DNA of 21,372 bases. It comes from Candidatus Gottesmanbacteria bacterium RBG_16_37_8 (GTDB lineage Bacteria > Patescibacteriota > Microgenomatia > 2-02-FULL-39-11). The DNA is taken from positions 18,493 to 39,864 of the forward strand of contig MFJA01000059.1 in assembly GCA_001779055.1 (NCBI GenBank), written 5' to 3'. Position 1 is the first letter of the stretch. Each line of letters starts with the position of its first letter. Below the pieces are notes generated by a model. The model had not been told where the DNA came from. It saw only the letters and a program-made list of their open reading frames with translations, and ran no database searches. The position numbers were made by a program, and so were the translations under genes. Below are positions 13,805 to 21,112 of the stretch, one piece after another.

Positions 13805-15925
13805 ATGGCTGGGTTAATTACAGTAACAAAAAATAGAAATGTTCCTTTGGATAAACTCCGTAATATCGGAATCATTGCCCATATCGACGCCGGCAAAACT
13901 ACCACCACTGAAAGAATACTTTACTATACCGGAAGGACTTATAAAATCGGTGATATAGATGAAGGAACAACTCAAATGGATTGGATGCCTCAGGAAAAAG
14001 AAAGAGGGATAACTATAACCTCAGCTGCTACTACCACTTTCTGGCGTGATATCCGAATAAACATTATTGATACCCCTGGACACGTTGATTTCACTGCTGA
14101 AGTAGAAAGATCTCTAAGGGTTTTAGATGGAGGGATAACTGTTTTAGATGCAGAAGAAGGAGTTCAATCCCAGTCTGAAACTGTTTGGCATCAGGCTGAC
14201 AAGTATAAAGTTCCCCGAATTTGTTTTATTAATAAAATGGATAAACTGGGAGCTGATTTTCACCGCACGGTCAAAATGATCCAGGATCGTTTGGGAGCAA
14301 ACCCGGCAGTGGTGAATTTACCTATTGGTAAAGAACAGGAATTCAAAGGGGTTGTTGATCTTTTAGAAAGAAAAAGTCTTATTTGGGGCAGTGATGAAAT
14401 GGGAGCCAAATATGAACTCAAAGATGAAATACCTGATGATTTGAAAAAAGATGTTGAAAAATATCGTCATCAATTAATTGAACAGATTAGCGAAACGGAT
14501 GATAAATTATTGGAACAGTATCTGGAAGGAAAAGAACCGTCACTTGATGAATTAAAAAAAGCTCTCCGTCAGGCTACTATTGCTTATAAATTAGTCCCTA
14601 TTTATGCCGGTTCTTCCTTAAGAAACAAAGGTGTCCAGCCTCTGCTTGATGCCATTGTTGATTACCTTCCTTCACCACTCGATGTAGCCTCAATAAAAGG
14701 AGTTAATCCCAAAACCGATCAGGAAGAAATGCGAAAAACTGAAGCAAGTGCACCTTTTTCAGCCCTGGCTTTTAAAATTCAACTGGATCCTCATGTCGGC
14801 AAATTGACTTATATCAGAATTTACTCCGGAAAATTAGCTTCAGGTTCTTATGCCTGGAACTCAACAAAAGATAAACAGGAAAGAGTAGGCAGAATTCTTC
14901 TTATGCATGCTAATCAGAGGGAAGAAGTATCGGAAGCCCTGGCTGGAGAAATTGTAGCAGTAGTCGGCTTAAAAGAAACAGGTACAGGTGATACTTTAAG
15001 TGATCCACAAGCTCCCATACTTCTGGAAAGAATTACTTTCCCCGAACCGGTTATTTCTCTGGCTATTGAACCCAAAACCAAGGCTGATCAGGAAAAAATG
15101 GGGTCTGCTCTGCAAAAACTGGCCGAGGAAGATCCGACCTTTATCATCAAATCGAACCTGGAAACCGGCCAAACAATCATCTGGGGTATGGGCGAACTTC
15201 ATCTAGATGTGCTCGTTGACCGTATGAAGAGGGAATTTAAGGTTGCTGCTAATGTTGGCGCTCCGCAGGTTGCCTATAAGGAAACAATAAAGTCAAAAGC
15301 TGAAGGTGAAGGCAAATACATCAGACAAACCGGAGGTCGCGGTCAGTATGGTCATTGTCTTTTAAGAGTTGAACCTAAAAACAGGGGTGAAGGTTATGAA
15401 TTTGTTGACGCCATCAAGGGAGGTGCTATTCCTAAAGAATTTATCCCATCCATCCAAAAAGGAGTTAAAGAAGCTTTGGAAAAAGGAGTTTTGGCAGGAT
15501 ACCCTCTGGTTGATATTACAGTTACGCTTTACGATGGAACCTATCATGATGTTGACTCATCGGACATTGCCTTTAAAATTGCCGGAAGTATGGCTCTCCA
15601 AAATGCAGTCAAGCAAGCCAATTTAGTTCTCCTTGAGCCTATTATGAAGGCAGAAGTAACTACTCCTGACGAGTTTATGGGAACAGTCATTGGCGATCTT
15701 TCCAGCAAGCGTGCCCAAATTTTAGGTACAGAAAAAAGAGGAAAAGTCTCAATTATTACAGCTTTATTGCCTCTATCAGAGTTGTCAGGTTATGCTACCA
15801 CCTTAAGATCGCTGTCTCAGGGAAGAGCCACTTATTATATGGAACCATCCCATTATGAAGAAGTACCCAAAAATATTACTGAAAAAATTGTCTCCGCCAC
15901 CAACCCCCAAGTCGTCCGCGGCTAA
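13805..15925 (+). CDS. fusA: Elongation factor G
   Basis: GTPase that drives ribosomal translocation and, with RRF, ribosome recycling. It has 706 aa, the usual size. G1 AHIDAGKT (25-32), switch I with ERGITITSA, G3 DTPGH (89-93) and G4 NKMD (144-147) are intact. Domain II, domain III (GMGELHLDVLVDRMKREF), domain IV (GGRGQYGHCLLRVEP) and domain V (EPIMKAEVTTPDEFMGTVIGDLSSKRAQILG) follow. The start ATG is preceded by a T-rich tract, with no Shine-Dalgarno site. It ends the plus-strand block; tuf, the usual fourth gene of the str operon, is absent and a minus-strand gene converges 15 nt beyond. I see no clear terminator in this small gap. Confidence 0.98.
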   Translation: MAGLITVTKNRNVPLDKLRNIGIIAHIDAGKTTTTERILYYTGRTYKIGDIDEGTTQMDWMPQEKERGITITSAATTTFWRDIRINIIDTPGHVDFTAEVERSLRVLDGGITVLDAEEGVQSQSETVWHQADKYKVPRICFINKMDKLGADFHRTVKMIQDRLGANPAVVNLPIGKEQEFKGVVDLLERKSLIWGSDEMGAKYELKDEIPDDLKKDVEKYRHQLIEQISETDDKLLEQYLEGKEPSLDELKKALRQATIAYKLVPIYAGSSLRNKGVQPLLDAIVDYLPSPLDVASIKGVNPKTDQEEMRKTEASAPFSALAFKIQLDPHVGKLTYIRIYSGKLASGSYAWNSTKDKQERVGRILLMHANQREEVSEALAGEIVAVVGLKETGTGDTLSDPQAPILLERITFPEPVISLAIEPKTKADQEKMGSALQKLAEEDPTFIIKSNLETGQTIIWGMGELHLDVLVDRMKREFKVAANVGAPQVAYKETIKSKAEGEGKYIRQTGGRGQYGHCLLRVEPKNRGEGYEFVDAIKGGAIPKEFIPSIQKGVKEALEKGVLAGYPLVDITVTLYDGTYHDVDSSDIAFKIAGSMALQNAVKQANLVLLEPIMKAEVTTPDEFMGTVIGDLSSKRAQILGTEKRGKVSIITALLPLSELSGYATTLRSLSQGRATYYMEPSHYEEVPKNITEKIVSATNPQVVRG

Positions 15926-15940
15926 TAATTGACATATTTT

Positions 15941-16594
15941 TTACTCCATTGTCGCCTTGGTCAATACGGAAAAAGCTCTATCAATATCAGCAGCTCTAAA
16001 AATTAAACTAACTTCAGTATAAGTTGAAACCATTTCCACCATGTTAATTCCTTCAAGGGCAAATAATTTAAGTATGGAGTAATAAGCACCGGGATTATCA
16101 ACAGTTTCCTCGGGTAGCTTAATGGAGATAGATGATAAGTTTTCCAGTTTAGCAGTTAATGTTTCATTTTTAAATATTTGCGCAATTTCCTTTTCCATAT
16201 TACCGCTGGCGATAATGGTTGATTCTGATACTCCTTGGGATAAATTCAAAAAGATTTCTTTCTTGCTGCCGATATTTAAAAATAGTTCTTGCACTTTTTT
16301 AAGTAAGGTTTCTGTATTTAGGTAAGTATATTCCGAAATATTGGATCTAACTGTTATATCTCCTAAATTGCTGAGAATATTAATCTTTTTATATTTTTTG
16401 TTTAATTTATGGCCGATTCTTTTTAGCGCCGCAATGATTGCACCGTCATTTATATCTTTCTTTACCTTTTCTTCAACTTGAAGGTGTATTTTACGTGCCA
16501 AAGCTGATAAATTAATGATTTGTTCGCTTAAAGCTTCTGTAAGATATGGAGACTGTTTTACAATCTCATAAACGGCATCAGAAATTGAAATCAT
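15941..16594 (-). CDS. ACT-domain protein divergent from the lysine operon, putative amino-acid-responsive regulator
   Basis: 217 aa. Residues 1-65 (ISDAVYEIVKQSPYLTEAL, then INLSALARKI, then GAIIAALKRIGHKL) form a compact helical region that could be a winged-helix domain, though no firm family is recognised. The remainder looks like two ACT modules: about 75-150 (ITVRSNISEYTYLN) and 153-217 (ISIKLPEETVDNPGAYYSILKLFALEGINMVEMVSTYTEVSLIFRAADIDRAFSVL). The second closely resembles the regulatory ACT domains of aspartate kinases, but no kinase catalytic domain is present. ACT domains bind amino acids such as lysine. The gene faces away from lysWXY-hcs-hacAB across a 125-bp region holding both promoters and a palindrome, the typical arrangement of a local regulator. 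Its predicted transcript starts about at its ATG. Function as a lysine or AAA sensor is inference. Confidence 0.7.
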   Translation of the reverse strand: MISISDAVYEIVKQSPYLTEALSEQIINLSALARKIHLQVEEKVKKDINDGAIIAALKRIGHKLNKKYKKINILSNLGDITVRSNISEYTYLNTETLLKKVQELFLNIGSKKEIFLNLSQGVSESTIIASGNMEKEIAQIFKNETLTAKLENLSSISIKLPEETVDNPGAYYSILKLFALEGINMVEMVSTYTEVSLIFRAADIDRAFSVLTKATME

Positions 16595-16601
16595 GTCCGA
16601 A

Positions 16602-16630
16602 ATTTAACATTATTATCTAAATTTTGTCAA
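16602..16630 (-). promoter_or_regulatory. Promoter for the ACT-domain gene, possibly leaderless
   Basis: On the minus strand, a perfect -35 TTGACA (16630-16625), a 17-nt spacer and a -10 TTAAAT (16607-16602). The expected start is about 16595, immediately at the ATG (16594), so the mRNA may be leaderless; no Shine-Dalgarno site could fit. The -10 match is moderate (4 of 6). Confidence 0.5.
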
Positions 16631-16637
16631 GATTTAG
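16617..16637. promoter_or_regulatory. 21-bp palindrome, candidate operator
   Basis: CTAAAT (16617-16622) and ATTTAG (16632-16637) are exact inverted repeats, and the inner TT/AA also pair, leaving a near-perfect palindrome centred at 16627. It covers the -35 of the ACT-domain gene and ends 8 bp before the lysW -35. A dimeric regulator bound here could affect both directions. AT-rich DNA yields chance palindromes, so this is suggestive only. Confidence 0.45.
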
Positions 16638-16644
16638 TTAAAAT

Positions 16645-16674
16645 TTGACTTTTCATGCGATAAAGCCATAATTA
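16645..16674 (+). promoter_or_regulatory. Promoter for the lysW operon
   Basis: -35 TTGACT at 16645-16650 and a -10 within CATAATTA (16667-16674), with a spacer of 16 to 18 nt depending on the register. Predicted start is near 16680, giving a leader of about 40 nt that contains a strong Shine-Dalgarno site. The -35 lies 14 bp from the opposing -35 of the ACT-domain gene. Confidence 0.58.
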
Positions 16675-16706
16675 ACCCTATTCTTGAAATTTATCAAACA
16701 TTATTT

Positions 16707-16711
16707 GGAGG
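16707..16711 (+). promoter_or_regulatory. Strong Shine-Dalgarno site for lysW
   Basis: GGAGG ends 8 nt before ATG 16720. It fixes the lysW start against an upstream in-frame TTG at 16684, which would add 12 residues. It is notable because most genes in this window lack such a site. Confidence 0.8.
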
Positions 16712-16719
16712 TAAATAAT

Positions 16720-16902
16720 ATGACAAAACTTAAATCCGAATGTCCGATATGTGCTGAAACGATTTCTGTTGCCCAAAACATTGAAGCATCTGAAATTATT
16801 CAGTGTCCCGGCTGTCACAACAGGATTGTAGTCTCAAGTGTCAATGGAGACAAAGTGGTGCTTAAAGAGGCGCCTAAGATTGAAGAAGATTGGGGGCAAT
16901 GA
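16720..16902 (+). CDS. lysW: LysW, amino-group carrier protein, with atypical C-terminal Gln
   Basis: Small acidic zinc-ribbon carrier, 60 aa. In the Thermus and Sulfolobus systems the alpha-amino group of aminoadipate (or glutamate) is joined to the gamma-carboxyl of the C-terminal Glu of LysW, which protects the amine and presents the intermediates to later enzymes. The zinc ligands are Cys8, Cys11 (CPIC) and Cys29, Cys32 (CPGC). The tail EEDWGQ (55-60) matches the conserved EDWGE signature except for the last residue: codons GAT TGG GGG CAA TGA put Gln60 where Glu is expected. The rest of the protein looks intact and the next genes are its partners lysX and lysY. Either Gln60 is deamidated, or it is conjugated differently, or this carrier is impaired. 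Family assignment is strong; the chemistry is open. Confidence 0.9.
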   Translation: MTKLKSECPICAETISVAQNIEASEIIQCPGCHNRIVVSSVNGDKVVLKEAPKIEEDWGQ

Positions 16903-16906
16903 AAAA

Positions 16907-17767
16907 ATGAAGTTAAAAACCGGCCTTAAATTAGCCTTACTGCATTCAACCATCAGAGAAGATGAAAAACTGATAATCCGGGAAGCGGAAAAAAATCATC
17001 TTGATCTGACAATTTTAGATGCCAGATATCAGGTTTTCAATCCTCATAGTTGGCAAAATTATTTTGATGTGATTCTGGAAAGATGTCTGTCAACTACGGT
17101 CGGTTTTCAAGCGACACTTTTTTTTGAACGACTGGGGATGAAAGTAATTAATTCCTCAATAGTAGCCAATAACTGTGACAACAAATTTTTAACATCATTA
17201 CTTTTGTCTGAGCATAAAATTCCCACTATTCCTTTTGCCTTAGTTTTTAATGAAGATCAAGCCAAGCAAGCTGTCAAACAGCTCGGCGGTTACCCGCTAG
17301 TCATTAAACCAGTCTCCGGTTCATGGGGGCGGCTCTTGGCCAAAGTGAATGATGATGACTCTTTGGAAGGGATCATTGAGCAAAAACAAGTTTTAGGTTC
17401 CCCAATGCAGAAAGCTTTATACCTGCAAAAGTATGTTAATAAACCCGGTAGGGATATTAGAGTTGTTGTGATAGCCAATCAAGTTGTTTGCGCCATATAT
17501 CGGGAAACGAGCCATTGGATTACTAATACCGCCAGAGGTGCCCAAGCAAAAAATTGTAAAGTTGATCAAAAACTATCTGAAATTTGTGTAAAAGCGTCCT
17601 CTGCGGTAGGCGGAGGGATTTTGGGCATTGATATCTTTGAAACAGATAAAAGGTTCCTCGTCAATGAAATCAATCACACTATGGAATATAAAAATGTCCA
17701 ACGGGTTACCGGAGTTAATGTTGCAGCAGAAATTATTCACTTTTGTCAGGAGGTAGCAAAGTCATGA
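16907..17767 (+). CDS. lysX: LysW-aminoadipate ligase, ATP-grasp
   Basis: ATP-dependent ligase of the RimK-like ATP-grasp family that attaches alpha-aminoadipate to LysW. It has 286 aa from ATG 16907, 4 nt after the lysW stop. An upstream in-frame ATG at 16838 overlaps lysW and was rejected. Close resemblance to Thermus LysX: ERC (58-60), YPLVIKPVSGSWGRLLAKV (129-147, with Lys134 and the glycine-rich ATP loop), VNKPGRDIRVVVI (177-189), HWITNTARGAQAKNC (203-217), GGGILGIDIFE (235-245) and the magnesium/substrate segment LVNEINHTMEYKN (251-263). ArgX, which uses glutamate, is a close relative; the adjacent homocitrate synthase and homoaconitase favour aminoadipate. It has an ATGA overlap with lysY. 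All core catalytic motifs look intact, so loss of ligase function is not suggested. Confidence 0.88.
   Translation: MKLKTGLKLALLHSTIREDEKLIIREAEKNHLDLTILDARYQVFNPHSWQNYFDVILERCLSTTVGFQATLFFERLGMKVINSSIVANNCDNKFLTSLLLSEHKIPTIPFALVFNEDQAKQAVKQLGGYPLVIKPVSGSWGRLLAKVNDDDSLEGIIEQKQVLGSPMQKALYLQKYVNKPGRDIRVVVIANQVVCAIYRETSHWITNTARGAQAKNCKVDQKLSEICVKASSAVGGGILGIDIFETDKRFLVNEINHTMEYKNVQRVTGVNVAAEIIHFCQEVAKS
17748..17753 (+). promoter_or_regulatory. Shine-Dalgarno site for lysY inside the end of lysX
   Basis: AGGAGG ends 10 nt before ATG 17764. It supports the 17764 start over the alternative start at 17743, which lies upstream of it. Confidence 0.7.
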
Positions 17768-18807
17768 TCACAGTAAGTGTTGTTGGCGGATCGGGATACG
17801 CCGGTGGAGAGTTGCTGCGGCTTCTTCTTCAACATCCGAAAGTAAAAATTAAGGAAGTAACTTCGCGCCGTTACGTCGGTGAATCAGTGACTCTTCATCA
17901 TCCGAATTTAAGAGGACAGACCGATTTATATTACAAGAATATTGATAAATTAAGTTCCTGTGACGTGCTTTTCATCTCTTTACCCAATGGAGTATCCATG
18001 AATTATATGGATAAATTTACTAAATTAGCCAAATATGTAATTGACTTAGGTGCTGATTTTCGCCTTAATTCAGAATCTTCTTGGTCAAAATGGTATAAAA
18101 CAGAACATCAGAAACCTGATTTTCTCAATAAATTCGTTTACGGCGTTCCTGAACTGCATAGAAATGAAATTATAAAAGCCAAATTAGTAGCCGGCCCGGG
18201 CTGTGAAGCTATAGTTACCATTCTGTCATTATTTCCTGTTGTTAAACATAAGTTAATTAATTTAGACAAAATTATCATTGATGCCAAAATGGGCAGTTCT
18301 CAATCCGGAAGCAAAGGAACAGATTCTTCACACCACCCTGAAAGGTCGGGTGTAGTTCGCACTTATATGCCATCCGGACACCGTCATACCGCGGAAATTG
18401 AGCAGGAATTATCTTTTGCAGGATTTAACCCAAAAGTCAGTATTACGGCAACTGCCATTGAAATGGTTCGAGGGCTTCTAGTGACTATTCACACCTTCCT
18501 AAATAAGTATATAGAAGAAAAAGATATCTGGCAGGCCTACCGTACAGAATTTGCCAAAGAGCCTTTTATAAGGATTGTCAAAATGAAAAGCGGATTCTAC
18601 CGTTTTCCTGAACCCAAAATTCTGCAGGGCACAAATTATTGTGACATCGGATTTGAAATTGATAAGTATACCAACAGGTTAGTAATAATCGGTGCCATAG
18701 ATAATCTGACTAAAGGTACCGCCGGCAATGCTGTCCAGTGTATGAATTTAATGTGCGGATATGATGAAAAATTAAGTTTGGAATTTACAGGACTTCACCC
18801 GATTTAA
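17764..18807 (+). CDS. lysY: LysW-aminoadipate 6-phosphate reductase (ArgC-like)
   Basis: NADPH-dependent reductase that converts LysW-bound aminoadipyl phosphate to the semialdehyde; it is homologous to N-acetyl-glutamyl-phosphate reductase ArgC. It has 347 aa. The Rossmann motif is VVGGSGYAGGELLRLL (6-21), the catalytic Cys is Cys147 in AGPGCEA, and the active-site His segment is PSGHRHTAEIEQEL (203-216). The insert GSSQSGSKGTDSSHHPERSG (177-196) resembles the corresponding LysY segment of Thermus, where classical ArgC differs. The start overlaps the lysX stop (ATGA). It is followed 3 nt later by homocitrate synthase. An arginine-side role (ArgC acting on LysW-glutamate) cannot be excluded from sequence. 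The LysZ kinase that would make its substrate is not in the window. Confidence 0.85.
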   Translation: MITVSVVGGSGYAGGELLRLLLQHPKVKIKEVTSRRYVGESVTLHHPNLRGQTDLYYKNIDKLSSCDVLFISLPNGVSMNYMDKFTKLAKYVIDLGADFRLNSESSWSKWYKTEHQKPDFLNKFVYGVPELHRNEIIKAKLVAGPGCEAIVTILSLFPVVKHKLINLDKIIIDAKMGSSQSGSKGTDSSHHPERSGVVRTYMPSGHRHTAEIEQELSFAGFNPKVSITATAIEMVRGLLVTIHTFLNKYIEEKDIWQAYRTEFAKEPFIRIVKMKSGFYRFPEPKILQGTNYCDIGFEIDKYTNRLVIIGAIDNLTKGTAGNAVQCMNLMCGYDEKLSLEFTGLHPI

Positions 18808-18810
18808 ATT

Positions 18811-19851
18811 ATGCAAAAAATCAATGATATTTTTCAAAACTATAAAGGAATTATCGATACTACTTTAAGAGAAGGAGCACAGTATCGTTATTCCTCTTTT
18901 AGCTTGTCCCAGCAAATTCTGATTGTAAAATTCCTATCTAAAATAGGAGTAGATCGGATAGAAGTGGGCAATCCCGTAATCGATGAAGTCAGGAAAAATA
19001 TTGTCAGGTTGGTTCAAATTCCCCAAAGACCTAAAATACTTTCTCATATCAGGAATAGGTTTTCAGATATTGACTTGGCAATTGAAAGCGGAATAGATGG
19101 AGTAAATATTTTATGTACTGTTGATCCGGCAAGACTTAAAGCTATGCATCTTTATTTGGCCCAATATTTGGAAAATTTAAGAAAAAATATTCTTAAAGCT
19201 CAGGCAAATAAACTAGAGGTCAGGGTTAGTGTTGAAGATTTTTTCCAGGCAAATGAAGATGTGGCCATGAAAGTATTTCAATTTAGCCAAAATTTGAAGG
19301 TTAACAGAATTGGTATTGCCGATACTTTGGGTGTAGCTATGAGTTGGGACATTGAAAAAAGGCTGACAAGACTTAGAAAATTCCTTTCAACAGACATTGA
19401 AGTCCATTTCCATAACGATCTGGGACAAGCCAATAGTAATGCAATTAGCGCAATTAAAAGCGGAGCCAATTGGGTTGATACGACTCTTTTAGGAATAGGG
19501 GAGCGAAGCGGAATTACTGCTTTGAGTACTTTTTTAGCAGCTCTATATATTTTTGACCCTGAAATCTCCAAAAGGTATCGATTGCAGTATGTTACGCAAG
19601 CGGAAAATACTTTAGCTGGGATGATCGGTAAAGAAGTGCCTTTTAATTTGCTTACAAACAGGGAAAATGGCTTTGCTCATAAAGCCGGTATTCATTTGCA
19701 TGCCTTGGTGAATTTCGGCCCGGAAACCTACGAGCCGATTTCTCCGGGAGTGTTTGGAAATGTCAGGCATTTGGTTTACGGTACAGAAATTTCCGGTAAA
19801 ACCGACGAAAAAACTGTCAAAGATTTTTACCAAAAATACGGGAAAAGCTGA
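18811..19851 (+). CDS. Homocitrate synthase, short form
   Basis: Condenses acetyl-CoA and 2-oxoglutarate to homocitrate, the first step of the AAA pathway. It has 346 aa and a DRE-TIM metallolyase fold. DTTLREGAQYR (16-26) gives the catalytic Arg20 and metal ligand Glu21. His79 in KILSHIRNR matches a substrate-contacting His of Thermus homocitrate synthase. HFHND (199-203) supplies the two metal-binding His. GERSG (230-234) and AHKAGIHLHA (289-298) are conserved, and the stretch from GERSGIT to TYEPISPGVFG tracks Thermus HCS closely. LREG rather than LRDG favours homocitrate synthase over isopropylmalate or citramalate synthase. Two differences stand out: LREGEQ is LREGAQ, and the protein stops about 30 residues earlier than the 376-aa Thermus enzyme. 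Isopropylmalate synthase is the main alternative, but the LeuA regulatory domain is absent. Confidence 0.85.
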   Translation: MQKINDIFQNYKGIIDTTLREGAQYRYSSFSLSQQILIVKFLSKIGVDRIEVGNPVIDEVRKNIVRLVQIPQRPKILSHIRNRFSDIDLAIESGIDGVNILCTVDPARLKAMHLYLAQYLENLRKNILKAQANKLEVRVSVEDFFQANEDVAMKVFQFSQNLKVNRIGIADTLGVAMSWDIEKRLTRLRKFLSTDIEVHFHNDLGQANSNAISAIKSGANWVDTTLLGIGERSGITALSTFLAALYIFDPEISKRYRLQYVTQAENTLAGMIGKEVPFNLLTNRENGFAHKAGIHLHALVNFGPETYEPISPGVFGNVRHLVYGTEISGKTDEKTVKDFYQKYGKS

Positions 19852-19852
19852 T

Positions 19853-21112
19853 ATGGACCAGACTATTGCCGAAAAAATTTTCTCCAGTCACTCGGGCAAA
19901 AAAGTCTTTGCCGGTGATTTTGTTTTAGCGGATTTAGATTTGGTCATGGCCCACGATACAACTTGCGCCTGGGCACTTGATCCCTTTTATAAAATAGCCA
20001 AAAAAGTTTGGAACAAGAAAAAAATATTTATTCCTTTTGATCATGCTTATCCTGCTCCTAATACGGAAATGGCGAAACTGCAAAACGCCATCAGAAAATT
20101 TGCTGATGAACAGGAAATCCCCATAACTACTGACGGAGTTTGTCACCAAATTATGTCTGAGAGATTTATCAATCCGGGTAATCTGATATTGGGTGCCGAT
20201 TCACATACCCCTACCGGCGGAGGATTAGGCGCTCTCACTATCGGAGTGGGGTCAACAGATGCTGCTATTGCCATGGCCACCGGTAAATGTTGGTTTAAAG
20301 TACCTCCAACAGTCAGGATTGAAATTAACGGTAAACTTCCATCCGGGGTATTTTCCAAAGATGTAGTCTTAAATGTGGCCAAAAATGTCGGCTCCGAAGG
20401 TGGAAATTATAAAGTCTTAGAATATGGAGGGGAAACTGTCCGCTCTTTTGATGTACCGAACAGATTAACTCTGACTAATATGTCAGCCGAGATGGGTGCC
20501 AAAGCAGCCATAGTCGAACCGGATAAAAATACGTCTGATTATCTGGAGAAAAATAACCGTTCCTATAAATTCAATAAAAATGAAATGGCGAGCGATCAAA
20601 AATCAAATTACGAAAAAGTGATGCATTTTGATGTTTCTAAGCTTGTGCCGTTAATTGCCAAGCCTCCTGATATTGACAATGTCGTCAAAGTTTCAGATGT
20701 TGAAAAGGAAAAAGTTAAACTGGATCAGATTTTCATCGGTTCATGCACCAATTGCCGGATTGAGGATTTGGACATTGTTCATTCGATGTGGAAAAATCAA
20801 AAATTACACCCGGGTCTGCGTGTCATAGTTACTCCGGCTTCTAAATTAGTTTATCTTCAGGCTTTGCAAAAAGGCTATCTTGCCTTTTTCCTGAAATTAG
20901 GGGCTGTTGTAACTAATCCCGGTTGCGGTCCTTGCTTGGGTCGGCATCAGGGAGTGCTTGCTGATGGTGAAGTTTGCGTTTCAACCAGTAACCGCAATTT
21001 TACAGGAAGAATGGGCAGTCCCAAAGCTTTGATTTATCTTGCCAGCCCGGCAACCGCCGCCGCCTCAGCCATAACCGGTTTTATTACTGACCCGAGGCAA
21101 TATTTATTATGA
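19853..21112 (+). CDS. hacA: Homoaconitase large subunit (LeuC/HacA family)
   Basis: Large subunit of an aconitase-family dehydratase that isomerises homocitrate to homoisocitrate, or isopropylmalate in leucine synthesis. It has 419 aa from ATG 19853, one base after the previous stop. An upstream in-frame start at 19754 overlaps homocitrate synthase by 98 bp and was rejected. The [4Fe-4S] cluster ligands are Cys298 (GSCTNC) and Cys358/Cys361 (NPGCGPC). Other family marks are HDTT (34-37), FDH (62-64), GADSHTPTGGGLGALTIGVGSTD (114-136), EMGAKAAI and ending GFITDPRQYL. The length fits the archaeal-type two-subunit enzymes. Sequence alone does not separate HacA from LeuC; the LysW operon context points to homoaconitase. 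It overlaps the small-subunit gene by ATGA. Confidence 0.85.
   Translation: MDQTIAEKIFSSHSGKKVFAGDFVLADLDLVMAHDTTCAWALDPFYKIAKKVWNKKKIFIPFDHAYPAPNTEMAKLQNAIRKFADEQEIPITTDGVCHQIMSERFINPGNLILGADSHTPTGGGLGALTIGVGSTDAAIAMATGKCWFKVPPTVRIEINGKLPSGVFSKDVVLNVAKNVGSEGGNYKVLEYGGETVRSFDVPNRLTLTNMSAEMGAKAAIVEPDKNTSDYLEKNNRSYKFNKNEMASDQKSNYEKVMHFDVSKLVPLIAKPPDIDNVVKVSDVEKEKVKLDQIFIGSCTNCRIEDLDIVHSMWKNQKLHPGLRVIVTPASKLVYLQALQKGYLAFFLKLGAVVTNPGCGPCLGRHQGVLADGEVCVSTSNRNFTGRMGSPKALIYLASPATAAASAITGFITDPRQYLL

Noticed and set aside
15000..15626. Small open frames on both strands inside fusA
   Set aside because: EF-G is intact and continuous across this region; the others are shadows.
15926..15940. Possible bidirectional terminator between convergent fusA and the ACT-domain gene
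   Set aside because: Only 15 nt separate the stops. A T-run (ATTTTTT) is present nearby but I find no stem of useful length beside it.
16838..16906. Longer N-terminus for lysX reading through the end of lysW
   Set aside because: The extra 23 residues are a frameshifted read of lysW. ATG 16907 matches the family N-terminus and sits right after the lysW stop.
19754..19852. Longer N-terminus for hacA overlapping homocitrate synthase
   Set aside because: The 33 extra residues are an out-of-frame read of the previous gene. MDQTIAEKIFSSHSGK from 19853 is the expected family start.
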